Part shown: one piece after another, positions 45,488 to 56,812 of the stretch | How positions within the stretch are numbered: the stretch's first letter is position 1 | Layout: each line of letters opens with the position of its first letter | Assembly (NCBI GenBank): GCA_021234155.1 | Contig: JAJEKV010000002.1 | Location: 10,047,031 to 10,111,030 of the forward strand | DNA: 64,000 nt | Origin: Isoetes taiwanensis | Lineage: Eukaryota; Streptophyta; Lycopodiopsida; Isoetales; Isoetaceae | Direction: 5' to 3' | Made by a program: the position numbers and the translations under genes | Notes under the pieces: model-generated | What the model was told of the DNA's origin: nothing | Seen by the model: the letters and a program-made list of their open reading frames with translations, nothing else | The model's database searches: none

Positions 45488-47290
45488 CCTCGCTTTTCTC
45501 TTTCCTGTCTGGAATTTCTCGGAGCACAATATCTCGTTTGTTTTCCCCTGCATATGATTCCGTTGGTCTATTTATTTATCCTTAGATTAGATTTTTTGTC
45601 CACATTTTTTTTAATTACTCAATAATGGTTCTCAAGGCAACCTTACCTCATCCCTTCTTTTCTTCTCAACATTTTTTCTAACACCCCTGCCTTTCCCTCT
45701 AACTAGACACCAACATCGAACCTCATCATCCAACACGAGCCCCCCTTTCCCTCTCCTTTGTCCCTCAGTGTCATAGATTAAAAGATAAAGCGGCGAATAT
45801 TTTCTTCTCCCTTTCCTCTTTATGTTGTTGTACAATTTCATCCAGTTTTATCACCTCATCTGTCCTCTTCTTCTCCTACTGTATTTTCCCACTTGTCCCT
45901 GTTGCGCCTGCAATTAGTATCTTGCGACAAATTTTGGAATAATTACCACAAAGCCACCCATATTCACGACAAACTACCCTCGCCTCATCACAAGGATAAG
46001 AAAAAATAATAGATGTATATTTGATGGCAAGTGGCATTGACAATCTTCACATTTGATAATAAGCACCAAGGAAAAAAGGTTAATTAAATACCTCAATGGA
46101 TTAGACTCCCTATTTTATATCTTGTTAAGAGATTCGAATATTATTGTTTACCAAGGAATATTGATTAGTTACTCAATTAAGACATGGCAATAAATTGAAT
46201 AGCTCAAAGCCATGATTTGACAAAGGCCCCCACTTCAGTTTAAATATACAATTATAGCGACATCGAGTGTGGAGTTGTAGATGGTAGGCTAGAGTAGAGA
46301 TTGGAGTCGTCATGGTAGGGCTAGAGTGGGGACAAAGCAGAAGGGTTGGATATGACATCAATCTGGACAATATCTGACTTTTAGCTGCGTTTAAAATTGC
46401 CATGACTAACTCTTAGGTCACAGAAGAAACAAGGAAGGTCACCGGTTTGTTTGCCATATATCCTTGTTGTAAATCAGCATTTACACGTTCATTGTATTGT
46501 CTCCTTTTAATGCATATTTATACACATAGAAAATGTGAATCTGACTTCAAGTCAATATAGTGCGCACGTATATTTTATAGGATCATGTTTGTCCACTTTA
46601 GATTAACACCCACTCAAGCTATGGTGTTTGAAAGGTCTAGGTATTATATTTGTACTTACTTGACGTGCTTCTCCAACATGGGAACATAACGGAATGGACA
46701 TTCTTGAACACAGTCACTTCATTCTTCCTAATTTAACCTATCTTTTTTCCCCCCTCCCCCCAGAAGGATGTGTCCTCTTACAATTCCCTATGCACATATT
46801 TTATCTCTTATAGTCGGCGCATGAGCTTACTTATTATGGCCAATTATGGCCAGTCTTCTTTAAAAAATCAATTGTCTTAATGCTATCTTTCAACCTAATC
46901 AAGGGACATGGAAACATAAAATGGACATTCACTTTTTTGATTGGGTTGCCCAAAGGGCAAACCTCTAAGAGGAGATGTGCTAATTTGACGGTGTACATGG
47001 TCAATTTCTTTAGCATTATGTGAAGTTTTTATATGTCTGGATTGTCATTTATCCTCGTGAGAGTGCGTTAGGACGCCAGCCCGCCATCGAAACAAAGTAC
47101 TCCGTCCAACCCCAGTTTAAAGAGCTCTATCACAGATTGAAGACCAAGTTTCTTCGTCCCACACACAGATCTCGAAGTAGATTTCCAGCGATTGTTAGCG
47201 TTATTTCTGCTCCACAACAATCGATGCTTGTAAAGTATTTCATGGGGTGCTTATAAAAGCTTATGGAGCTCAATAACTATTGGATATATC
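45488..47290. other. Intergenic, no gene seen
   Basis: Promoter-distal DNA with pyrimidine-rich stretches (45.65-45.9 kb) and AT-rich DNA. Short frames have no family resemblance. A C-rich run is at about 46750. Confidence 0.4.
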
Positions 47291-47291
47291 C

Positions 47292-48100
47292 TTCATGAGA
47301 ATGCAAAAGAAATAATTGCCCTTTTCTTGCAAATATTGCACAACAGCATGAAACCAGATGAAGTATTGGACATGAGTAGCTTTAATGCTTGTGCAATCTT
47401 GGGTAACATGGCGAAAGTAAAGCAGTTTCGTGGGTATGTTTGGAGGTTGAATTAAGCTCAAAATTTATTTAATAGAATGTTCGAGCAGGATATGCACATC
47501 ATTGTGATGGGAAGATGTTTAATGCATTTTCCAAGATGCAATCTAATGGTGTCATGACAAACAAAGTTACCTTTCTCGGTACCCTAGGTGGTTGCACATA
47601 CTTTCCTCAGTGCAAGAAGCTGCAACCTCAAGCAGTATTACCGGATTCAAGTTGGATGTTTTTGTAGTTAATACAATTATTGATATGTCCATCGAGTGTG
47701 GCAGCTTAGTTCATGCCTGTGAAGTCTTTGATAGAATGCCCATACAATATGTTCTTTCTTGGACAACTATGGTGGAGTATATGCACAACATGATCATGTC
47801 ATTAAATTGTTTTGGCAAATGGAAAAATAAGGCATTAAGCCAGATAATAATACCTTTATTGATGCCCTTCATGCCTTTATCAGTATTGCAGCACTAAATG
47901 ATGGATTGATGATTGCATGATGCAGATGGGGGACACGTTTGATAAATTGCAATGGGAAATGCACTGGCGAATCTATATACTAAATGTGGATGCATACAAG
48001 ATGCATGTAATGTGTTCATAAATATGTATGTTTACAATTTGGTGTCCTGGAATACAATGGTTAATGGACAAGCTCATAATGAAAGTTGTATAGAAGTTCT
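47292..48100 (+). pseudogene. Pentatricopeptide repeat (PPR) pseudogene
   Basis: Fragments of successive PPR motifs occur in all three plus frames: MKPDEVLDMSSFNACAILGN (about 47350), LDVFVVNTIIDMSIECGSLV with ACEVFDRMPIQYVLSWTTMV (47655-47775), GIKPDNNTFIDALHAF (about 47830), and NALANLYTKCGCIQDACNVF with NLVSWNTMVNG (47955-48070). The order (IDMYAKCG-like, then VFDRMP, then SWTTM) is that of PLS-class PPR proteins, which act in organelle RNA editing and processing. Several frameshifts and stops make it non-functional. The C-terminal E/DYW region is not seen. Confidence 0.8.
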
Positions 48101-48889
48101 ATAAAAACATTAAGAGATATTTATTTGGTGGCAAGGACATTGCCATACCGCAATAGACTTGCTTCAAGATGTTGTTTTTCCTAAAAGTCCAGGTCTTGTT
48201 ATATGATTCCTACATAAAGCTTTGTCACTGGATTCGTCAAATTGATTCCTAAATATATGGTATTTGGGGGTCCATCATATGTCCTCATGGACACTGCCAA
48301 TGTGGCATGACGTCTATATTGAAACCAATCTCTTGAAAAGCCCTTATGATTCATCCTTCTCTCTGCATGCTTTGCAAATAAGACCCATTGCTTCAAACAT
48401 GGTTTTCAAGTAGGTCAGATTGATGCATATTCAAGCAAATCCAAGCCGATGCAAGGCTTTCTAGTGTTTATTAGGTTCAAGGGGAATTCACCCCGAAATC
48501 CTACATGAATCATCTGAGTTATACGGAATGGGTTATTTTTGGAGTGCCTTCGTACGAATATATATGGAAAGGGATAATTGTTCATCACGTTTTGCAATAT
48601 TTTGAGTCTGTACATTTTTGAAATGGGTATTTTTCTAGATTTTTTTTACCATTATACTAGGGGTTTTCTTGCTACCCTAGTAACGCAGATGGTATATCTA
48701 TATTGTATATAGGTGAATCTCCCGGGATTAGTTACAGATTAATTGGAAGATGAGCAAGTCAGATTCAAGGCTTTATTCAGAGTTTTGGATTTATATGGAT
48801 GATTTGTAGGTCAATTTCTAGGTTGCAGATGCAGTACAACATAAATAGCCTTGATTAAGTATATTTTGCTGGGCAACCCATAGTGCTCT
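48101..48889. other. Non-coding interval
   Basis: No gene recognised. A short inverted repeat, actaggg...ccctagt, is at 48656-48681. Confidence 0.4.
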
Positions 48890-49480
48890 GGTTTTTTCTT
48901 TTTGGAAAGATAAAGAATACTATTATATTGAGTAAAAGTTACATGATTACATAGCAAATAGACAGCCTCCTAAACAAGTTTGAAGAGGGGGTAGCTACAG
49001 AGTCAAGCTACAACCTTATACATGATATTGAAGATCCCTAGCCACTAGAGTTTGATGAAAGTTCCCCATATCATCTCGGTATCTTCACAATGTATACATT
49101 TATATTTTCTCAAACACTTAACAAGAGCATCTACCAATTTTGTGCCTGAGGTGTGTTCTCCGTTGAAGACGATTGCTCCCCTTCTTTTCTAGATAATCCA
49201 CAAAATCCATGCTCTGACTATTTGAAAAGAAACGAGTTTAGATTGTATCCATTATACTGGATAGATGCATAAGAGAATCTGATTGGTCCCTAGCATATTG
49301 CCAAACCTTTCCTCGTATTAGGTCCAATACTCGGCAGTGTTCCAATGATCATGAACACAATACAAATCAATTATCTTGGTGCTTTATAACATCTTCGGAC
49401 ATTTCTAAATAAACCCACTTGATTTTTCTTCCTTCTTTAGCCTATCTTTTTCGACACCCAAACAAAAAATGTGTTCTTCT
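48890..49480 (-). pseudogene. LINE C-terminal (zf-RVT-like) remnant
   Basis: On the minus strand 49130-49240 reads VRAWILWII, a stop, then KRRGAIVFNGEHTSGTKLVD. This fits the 'W..W..R....F' segment after the zinc-binding RT-associated domain of plant LINEs. A weaker upstream peptide (HCRVLDLIRGKVWQYARDQ) fits the same domain. Several stops and frameshifts. Right border uncertain. Confidence 0.4.
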
Positions 49481-49639
49481 TGTATAGGGAAATGGCTCTC
49501 TAGGCCATTCTCCAGCCCAGGAAGGCTCTTTGACTGGAGCCAAAAATGGCCAAGGGTGCCATTCATCCAAATGCAGGACGACCAAACTATTATAAGCCAC
49601 AGAGCGCTACCACGTGGTCAGTTTGGATTATGTTTATTG

Positions 49640-50135
49640 TAGAATGTGGAGCAGTGGCAGAATTTTTTCAAGGGAGTTGGAACTCAATTGCAGATGAGCA
49701 CAACCTATCACCCAGAAACTGATGGGCAAACAGAAAGAGTAAACATGGTTCTTGAGGACATGTTGCGAATGTATTGTCAAGACAATCCAAAGAAATGGGA
49801 AGGTTTGTTACCTTTAGCAGAGTTTACTTACAATAATTCTGAACAGGAATCTATAGGAATGACACCTTTTGAAGCACTTTAAGGACAAGATTGTTATGCT
49901 CCAATTAATTGGTATGATCCCATGGTCAAATCTGAAATTTCTAGACAGATGTTGAAAGAATATGCAGATAAGGTGCAGCTTATAAGTTGCAGACTAGCAG
50001 AAGCACAACATAGACAGAAGCAATTTGTAGACAAGCATAGAATACATTGAGAATTCAAGGTGGGAGACTTTGTATATCTCCGTGTGAAACCAAAGAAAAG
50101 TCAGCTCAAAATGAAGACGAGGTTGTAGACTAGAA
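49640..50135 (+). pseudogene. Ty3/gypsy integrase C-terminal fragment
   Basis: Contains the region around the catalytic Glu (TTYHPETDGQTERVNMVLED), then MTPFEAL, a stop, and further integrase C-terminal sequence to FKVGDFVYLRVKPKKSQLKM. The first two catalytic Asp residues are missing: sequence upstream of 49640 is unrelated. It differs in sequence from the copy at 6.9-8.3 kb, so it is a separate lineage. Non-functional. Confidence 0.85.
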
Positions 50136-51725
50136 AGCAATAACTGAAGGGAGGGATTCGCAAAAAGAATTGTTGTCACATGTCATGACCATATTGGTTA
50201 AGAGGGCTAAAAATAGCCTAGACGTCCTTTATGTTTTACATCGCTTCTTAATTGAGATCCTTTCGGGTTGTCTGACGGGCAAACCCTAAGGCTATAGATT
50301 ATGCATTGACATATTCTATAAGATATTTCTTTTGCAAACTTGAGATCTTCCACGAATGCAATTTATATGATTGAGATTGGTTCTGGAGCTATGGCTTTTG
50401 TCAAACAATGGGTATTGAAATATTTCTTATATCTAACTGCTGATACGCGAGAAAAGAAGCTCTGCACCAAAGAAGGATTTTTGAAACAATGCATGAGCAA
50501 CATAGGTTGGTATTCGTGGTAAGTTATGTACCACCAGGAGGAGGACTTAACCACTAGGAGGAACTTTAGTATACTTTAAGAGAGAATTTATAGCCTACAC
50601 TCTAATTATTATTCTGACCTAAAAAGACAATGGCACCTGTTTAAACAAGGGAAATATGAAACCGTCTACCAATACACTTCCAAGTTTATCTACTTGTATG
50701 TGCAAGGGTAAGAAACATAGCATGTTTCTTCCCCTTGTATGTTTATAGGCTATAGCAGATCTAAAAGATACATTATCTATATGCGGAATTATGTTTTATT
50801 GAGCCAACATCTACAGACGAGGCAATAAGAAAAGCGGAAGCAGGAGAGTGAAGCTTGATCCTAAGAAAGTTCGATGCGATATTTGTGAGGCTTGCTCAAA
50901 GAAACGTTTCTAAAAACAATAAAAGAAAAAAATATGAAAATTTTGTTGAGGAGTGATATAAAAATTCTATTAATGAGTGAAATGATTAGTCATGTGAGAA
51001 GGGTAATTTTAACATAAATTACCGTTCTAGTAAGAGGATGTTATCATTATGATTTTCAATCTGGATTTCCAAAATTGGAAGCTTATGAAACATCTAAAGG
51101 TGAGGCAACCAACTGCACGAGCCCATTTATTGTAGAATAGAATTTCCAAAGCAAACCTGACAAGAGTAAGTTAGACGCAGATGAGAGAAGGCACAAGACA
51201 TAATCCGAAGACATAATGCAGCGTACAATTGGTTACAATATGTAGAAGTTGAAAACCTAATTCTAAATTCTAAATCTTATTCTTGGCAACAGAAGAATTC
51301 TTTTCGGAAAGGAACTTTGGGCAAATTAAAAGTCTTAAGTGTTCTGAGGTCAACTTTAAAGAAAATTGAGTCTAAGTGCATGAGAGGTTAACTCTAAACG
51401 CAGTTAAGTTGTCTAGAAAGCCCCAAAAAGTAATTGGAGTCTATCCTAAGTGTAAATGAGTTGTTTGCGGCCAGTTTGATGACAATTGCTCAATCCTAGA
51501 CCAGGTGAAGTTGTTGAATCCCTAGAGAGGGGAGCCGATTAGCCTTGTCTTGTCAAGTTTTTCCCTGTGAATTAAGGCCCAGTTAGGTGGATTTAGTTGT
51601 GCTAGGTTTATCATATTCTATTCAAATTGATCCTATAGGTTTAAGCTTTCAACTCAGATCTGTTAATAAAATTTGTGGTCATTCATATCATCAAGTATTC
51701 AGACCATCTTTTAAGCTAAATCCAC
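50136..51725. other. Non-coding interval
   Basis: No recognisable domain. It may include untranslated or LTR sequence of the neighbouring retroelement, but I saw no LTR ends. Confidence 0.35.
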
Positions 51726-51815
51726 GATGAATGGAATAGAATACAATACAATACAATATAACACAATATGTTTTTTAACGTCCACGGAGACCAATAGGCC
51801 ATGGGGCCCATAGAA
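51726..51815 (-). mobile_element. LINE 3' end, about 50 bp plus tail
   Basis: ggtctccgtggacgttaaaa (minus strand) with an (ATTGT)n-type tail at about 51733-51770. It is the shortest copy of the LINE family found at 6.0, 18.1, 21.0 and 21.7 kb. Confidence 0.65.
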
Positions 51816-51934
51816 TCTTTCATCCTTTCATGGTCATCTGGATTCTCCACTATGGATATGGAACTTTCATTGTCTGTCAATATTTTTGTAGGTTCAGTTT
51901 GTAGACAATTTAACTTATCCTATAATTTTTGCAA

Positions 51935-52640
51935 CTAGGTAACTTCTTTTGCAACTAAAAATAATGCTAGATATTCAGCTTCAACTAAAGACATAGATAT
52001 TGCACTTTTCTTTTTGCTTCTCCATGTACTTGTTCCATCTACTAGGAATATTACATAACTTGATGTGTATTTCCATGTATTGAAATCTCCTCCCCAGTCT
52101 GCACCACTATAAGCTTGCAATATGAGATATATGAATCAAATGTATTCCATGACACTCTTTCCAACCAACCACTTTGCTAGGATTATGACATATTCCCCAA
52201 AAATACGTATAAAGTATGCTATATCTAGTCGAGTACTATTGACTCTATATGAAATGTTTTCCATTTCATTCACTTTCTTTTCTATGAAAGGAACTTTTGC
52301 AGTCAATTTATGACCATAAACTATTGGAGTTTTAACTGGAATAGTATTTTTTAGAATAAATCTTCTCAATATCTGTTCAATGTGTCTCTTTCGAACAATT
52401 TAGTCCATAAGAATTGCTTCAGTTCTTCCAAGTCTGACATTTGAAATCTTGTTTGCGACATGCGTTTGCAATGATTCATGCAATCAATGTTATTTATAGC
52501 CATAGTACAATCATCAACATAATGGGCAATGAATGCAATAATTGTCACCGTCTTCGTATTTGTAAAACCCTATTTGTATCACCATTTTTTGTTTTTTTTA
52601 AACCCTATTCTCGAAAAAAATGGTCCATCTAGTGCTATCA
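51935..52640 (-). pseudogene. Ty1/copia RT-RNase H remnant
   Basis: Read right to left: the RT active-site YVDD (AHYVDDCTMAINN, about 52510), then FQMSDLEELKQFL, then YRVNSTRLDIAYFIRIFGEY (about 52230). RNase H follows, with YSGADWGGDFNTWKYTSSYV and SLVEAEYLAL (51940-52120). This order is that of copia pol. Frameshifts break it into at least three frames. Gag, protease and integrase were not found. Confidence 0.85.
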
Positions 52641-52929
52641 ATCTCTTGGAGCTTGCTTGAAGCTATACAATACCCTGTTTAAATTTCCACACCATATTCT
52701 TAACTTCTTCTCGAGCTTGTCCTCATATAGATGGTCTCTCCTAATTTAGCTTTCAGGAATGCTACATCTATAAAATGTAATTCTAGACTTAAGGATTTTC
52801 TAAGCTTAATAATGGTCTTCTAGAACTAACAGAAGGCCAATACAGGACAAAACCCTCACGGATATCTCTTATCACAAACCAAATAGAACATGCTACAAAA
52901 CCCTCACAGGCATTTGTTATCACAAACCA

Positions 52930-53140
52930 AATAGAAGAGGTGGCAGTATGGACCAGAGAGATGGGGCTAAACCTGAGTGATCTAGTAAATGAAGGAAAAT
53001 GGAATGAAGACTGGACCGAAATAGCAACGAGAGCATGGTTACAAAAACACAGCGGTCCCAAAACATGCTTGCTAACAACAGTTTTCAACCCGGATCAACA
53101 GATAGGACAATCGATGTATAGAGACATTCTAGAGCTATAG
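52930..53140 (+). pseudogene. LINE ORF2 C-terminal fragment, part 1
   Basis: The frame reads VWTREMGLNLSDLVNEGKW, then GPKTCLLTTVFNPDQQIGQS. This resembles the stretch between the RT domain and the C-terminal zinc knuckle of LINE ORF2, with its partner at 54060-54190. Upstream, a ~38-bp element (aaaccctcac..g.atct.ttatcacaaaccaaatagaa) is tandemly duplicated (52850-52935). Confidence 0.45.
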
Positions 53141-54059
53141 TGACAAGGTGGACAAAATGGCCCTTGTGGGCATCTCCATAAACAGAACACATACTCCATA
53201 AACCGAACACATGCTACAGAACACATGCTATGTCTCTAAGAAAGAAGCTTATCCTCAGGATGAAAACCTCGCCCTTTCGGGTTTTCGAGGAAACCCTAAA
53301 GATAAACAACCATCTAAGAGATATTATCACAACTAAAAAGAAAAAGACCCTCATGCCTACGGGCTTTTTGGGGTTTACAAATAACTTGTAGAAGGAAATC
53401 CACATGCCGGTGTGAGAGATACATTCTAAAAGGAAACCACAAGCTGGCATGAGCTACCCGCTATAAAGAAGCCTGATCGAAAGCCACTGCTCCACCAGCC
53501 AAACTCCTAAGACATGATTGCGTTTTCCTGCAAAAGAAAAACTTCACAAGTAAGACAAGCCCCGGGTCCACCGGCACCAAAGGCTACCAACATAAGCCAC
53601 CAAGCCTCTAAAGCCACAAAACAACCACCAAGGTTTCCAACTCAAACAAGCCACCAAGGCTCTACTACCACGTAAACCAATAATTCCATATCAGTATATG
53701 CCACCAAGGCTCCAAACCATAGACCAAAAACCATACCGGAATAAGCCCCAAGGCTCCATACACCTAATCCCCAAGCAACAATAATTAAAGCAAGTCATAC
53801 TGGTGAGGTCAAACAGGAAACTGAAGCAGGCGGGCAATATATCAGTAGTAAAGAGCAAAAAAAGAGGGAGAGTGGGGGGAAAGAGGCCTCAGAAGAATTC
53901 AAGAGTGGAGATGCTCACAACAGCGCTGATGGGAGAAGAATCCAAGCCAAACTACAAATAGGACAAGGGGCTGGTAGTTACTAACTGCCTGGGGCACGTG
54001 TCCCTTAGCTCTAGAAGTCCATTTACCTTCTATTCGTTGCAAACGAAGGTAAATGTGAC
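53141..54059. other. C-rich low-complexity spacer
   Basis: Separates the two LINE fragments. 53550-53770 is a degenerate tandem of 'aagccaccaaggctcc'. 53260-53370 contains two 'ccctttcgggttttcgaggaaaccct'-like stretches similar to words in the LINE 3' UTR. It may be a different retroelement's 3' end. Confidence 0.4.
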
Positions 54060-54190
54060 ATCTAATAGGGAAGACAAGAAGGGACACATTGGCAAGATTT
54101 AGGATGGGGAGCCACGATCTAAGAATTGAAAAGGACAGGTGGAGGAAAGTGGAAAGAGAGAACCGGATCTGCAAAATCTGTAACACAGGA
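54060..54190 (+). pseudogene. LINE ORF2 C-terminal fragment, part 2 (zinc knuckle)
   Basis: MGSHDLRIEKDRWRKVEREN followed by RICKICNTGKV is the first half (C-x2-C) of the LINE C-terminal zinc knuckle. The H-x-C half is missing: the frame breaks at about 54190, where the 54.2-kb repeat begins, so that element probably inserted here. Confidence 0.55.
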
Positions 54191-54218
54191 AAAGTCATTA
54201 GGGCGGATTTGGGGTCTG

Positions 54219-54799
54219 AAAATGGCCTCCTATCAGCCATTCCACGTCATATTTCCGCTCCCTTTTTCCCATGCCACCTAGGATACCAAACTCTCATAAT
54301 TACAGATTTGCTTGGAATATTCTTCCGGAATAAGGGGGATTGCACATTCATGGCGCCATATGTATTTAATTCTGTTGGTTGTCAGACGGACTGATGCAAC
54401 ACGTGGCGCTTCTAAAATGCCACTTGCATTATAGCATACCGGCAACTCATGACGGTGTCTCTTGGTAAGTCGCGGCGTCCACCGCCTTCTACATTTCAAA
54501 ATTTGAATGTGTAGGTTGAAGCTTTGTAGCAGTCAGGACTTTCATTTGTTAGCTGCGCGTAACCGATCTTCACTTCATCCTAATACGGGCTTCCCGCCCC
54601 TACAATTCCAAGTTTGAATTTGCTTAATGTATAAAAGCATGGATTGTAGGAGAATGGACTTTTCGATTTCCATATGCACGTTGCAAATTTCAAAAACAAA
54701 GTTAGTCACGGACGTTCTACTCACACGAAGCGAATTGTGTTGGGGCATAAAATACCACGCCTTGATTTGTGCGTCACGATCTACCTGATATGGAAGTTG
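54219..54799 (+). repeat. ~0.6-kb direct repeat, copy A (with TATA box)
   Basis: From aaaatggcctcctatcagcc to ctgatatggaagttgc, matching 56193-56812 with small indels. It contains TGTATAAAAGC (54628-54638). The order suggests a promoter-bearing repeat: an LTR-like end or a duplicated gene promoter. I found no clear TG...CA ends. Confidence 0.8.
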
Positions 54800-55189
54800 C
54801 TTGTTGTCAAATTAAACTTAAACACAAGTGAGGGGGTAGGCACTTACGTGGTTTTCTCGAGGAGGGTTTGGAGTGTTTTTAAATCCCAATTATCGACATA
54901 GTGTGGCGTAGCATCTTGGTATTAAATAGTATGTTAAATTCGAATTATATCGGTGTTCATTTTGAGGTTAAACTCAAATCATATAGGTTTAGGAATAAGG
55001 TTAAAAAAAAGAAGATATTGGATATTTAGGAATAAGGTTAAAAAAGGAAAGATATTGGATATTTAGGTATAAGGTTAAAAAAGGAAGATATTAGATATGG
55101 CTCAAATTTGAGATATGCACATAATGGCATGTAATGATGGTTGATAGGACTGGAATCTGGCGAATCATTCCTACGATTTTCCGTCTAAT
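54800..55189. other. Non-coding interval
   Basis: Begins with gttgtcaaattaaacttaaacacaag, which recurs at 56098-56123 just before copy B. A ~30-bp unit (taggaataaggttaaaaaaag.agatattggatat) is repeated three times at 54988-55100. Confidence 0.6.
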
Positions 55190-55195
55190 CCAGCC

Positions 55196-55735
55196 TATAT
55201 ATATTATTCCAGCCTAGATTGGCCCCATTCTCCCCCAATCTCCGCCCAATCTTCGCTAGATCCTCCCGCCCAATTTCTCTAGTCCATACCCATGAAGAGA
55301 TCAGCACTCACGGAAGAGGGAGGTGTCCTCCAAGAAAGCCCTATTACATACTGGAAGAGGTGTTCCCTCCGCAGATTCCCTCCAGCGCCCACGGTTCTTG
55401 CTCCTTTGCCTCACGATTCCTCGATTCCTCCCGATTCCTTTGGCGAGGAATCGGGAGAATGAAAATCGAGAGGAAATTTCGGAGCAGGAGTTCATCACAG
55501 TGTTCTTGAAGGCTGGATAGGAGATTCTTGAGAAAATGAGTGGTCTCAAAATGAGGAAAAGAAGCGAAGATGATAGAAGAAGATGAAGAAGAAGTTGAAA
55601 ACAGATCTGGCGACCGAGGAGCTCATGGCGTTAGTTCATGGTACATGCATGTTTTCTTTCTTTTCTTAAGCATTCAACTAACGGTTTTTTTTTTTTTTTG
55701 CAGATGGTGAAGCGGATGAATGAAATTTGTTAGGG
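55196..55735 (+). other. Candidate small two-exon gene
   Basis: TATATATATTATT (55196-55208) is followed by a C-rich leader. An ATG at 55583 opens MKKKLKTDLATEELMALVH. A 63-bp intron (GT 55641, T-rich tract, AG 55703) would splice this to DGEADE and a stop. Splice signals are good, but the product is only about 25 residues and has no known family. Longer upstream frames (about 55219-55509) end in stops. Confidence 0.25.
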
Positions 55736-56192
55736 GCAGAGCACCTCTTTTTTTTTTTTTCCTTGTTCTTAGCCTCCGGCTTGCCTCGACTTCTTACCAT
55801 ATTTGCCAAGCCTCAGGGCTTTTGTTGTGAATAGTTGAAGCCTCAGGGCATTTAAATTTACAAAATGATGTAAAGCCATGCGACCATAAAAAATTTGAAT
55901 GTAAAAGTTTTTGCTTCTAATTCCATTTGAATACCTAACTTTTTTTTTGTACATGTGTTACCACTCTTAAGTACATAAGTCATTATCCCTTTTCAAAGAG
56001 CATATTATTTTCAAGGATCACACCAAGCGAATAGTACATATGCAACAAAAAATGGAACACACTAAATTAAGCATCGTGTGATCCACTTTGTTATTGTTGT
56101 CAAATTAAAATTAAACACAAGTCCCTCGTCAATAGTCTCCCATTTGCATATAAAATATCTATCATTCCAAGTTATATTATGTTTTATGAACT

Positions 56193-56812
56193 AAAATGGC
56201 CTCCTATCAGCCATTCCGTCATATTTACGCCCCTTTTTTCCCGTCCAGATTTGCTTGGAATATTCTCCTAATAAGGGGAATCGCATATCTATGGCGCCAT
56301 ATGTATTTAATTCTGTTGGTTGTCGACGAGATTATTGCAACACGTGGCGCTTCTAAAAGCCACTTGCATTATAGCATCTCCGGCAACTCATGGCCGGTGT
56401 CTCTTGGTTTGTCGGATACCAATCATATGCGCATCACCGATTCTTGTCTTGCCCTATTTTCATTTAGAGTCCATTCCCCCCTTCTACATTTCAAAATTTG
56501 AATGTGTAGGTTGAAGCTTTGTATTAGACTTTTCGTTTGGGTATTTGCGATTGTGCCTTAAAAGTTCAGAATCGGGGATCTTTACTTCATCCCAATATAG
56601 GCTTCCCGCCCTACAATTCGAATTTTGAATTTGCTTTTGTATAAAAAGCATGGATTGTAGGAGAATGGACTTTTCGATTTCCATATGCGTTGCAAATTTC
56701 AAAAACGAGGTTAGTACCGGGATTTGAGCCTCAAACGGCGAATTGTGTTTGGGGCATACAAATTGTACACATTCATTTTTTGCGTCGTCTGCGATCCACG
56801 CGGTATGGAAGC
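56193..56812 (+). repeat. ~0.6-kb direct repeat, copy B (with TATA box)
   Basis: Partner of copy A, 1.97 kb downstream. It contains TTGTATAAAAAGC at 56636-56648, and the decayed reading frame of 56.8-59.2 kb starts just after it, so this copy may be that gene's promoter. Confidence 0.8.

Noticed and set aside
55219-55549. 96- and 82-codon overlapping frames at 55.2-55.5 kb
   Set aside because: Opposite-strand overlap, no domain; better explained as leader sequence.
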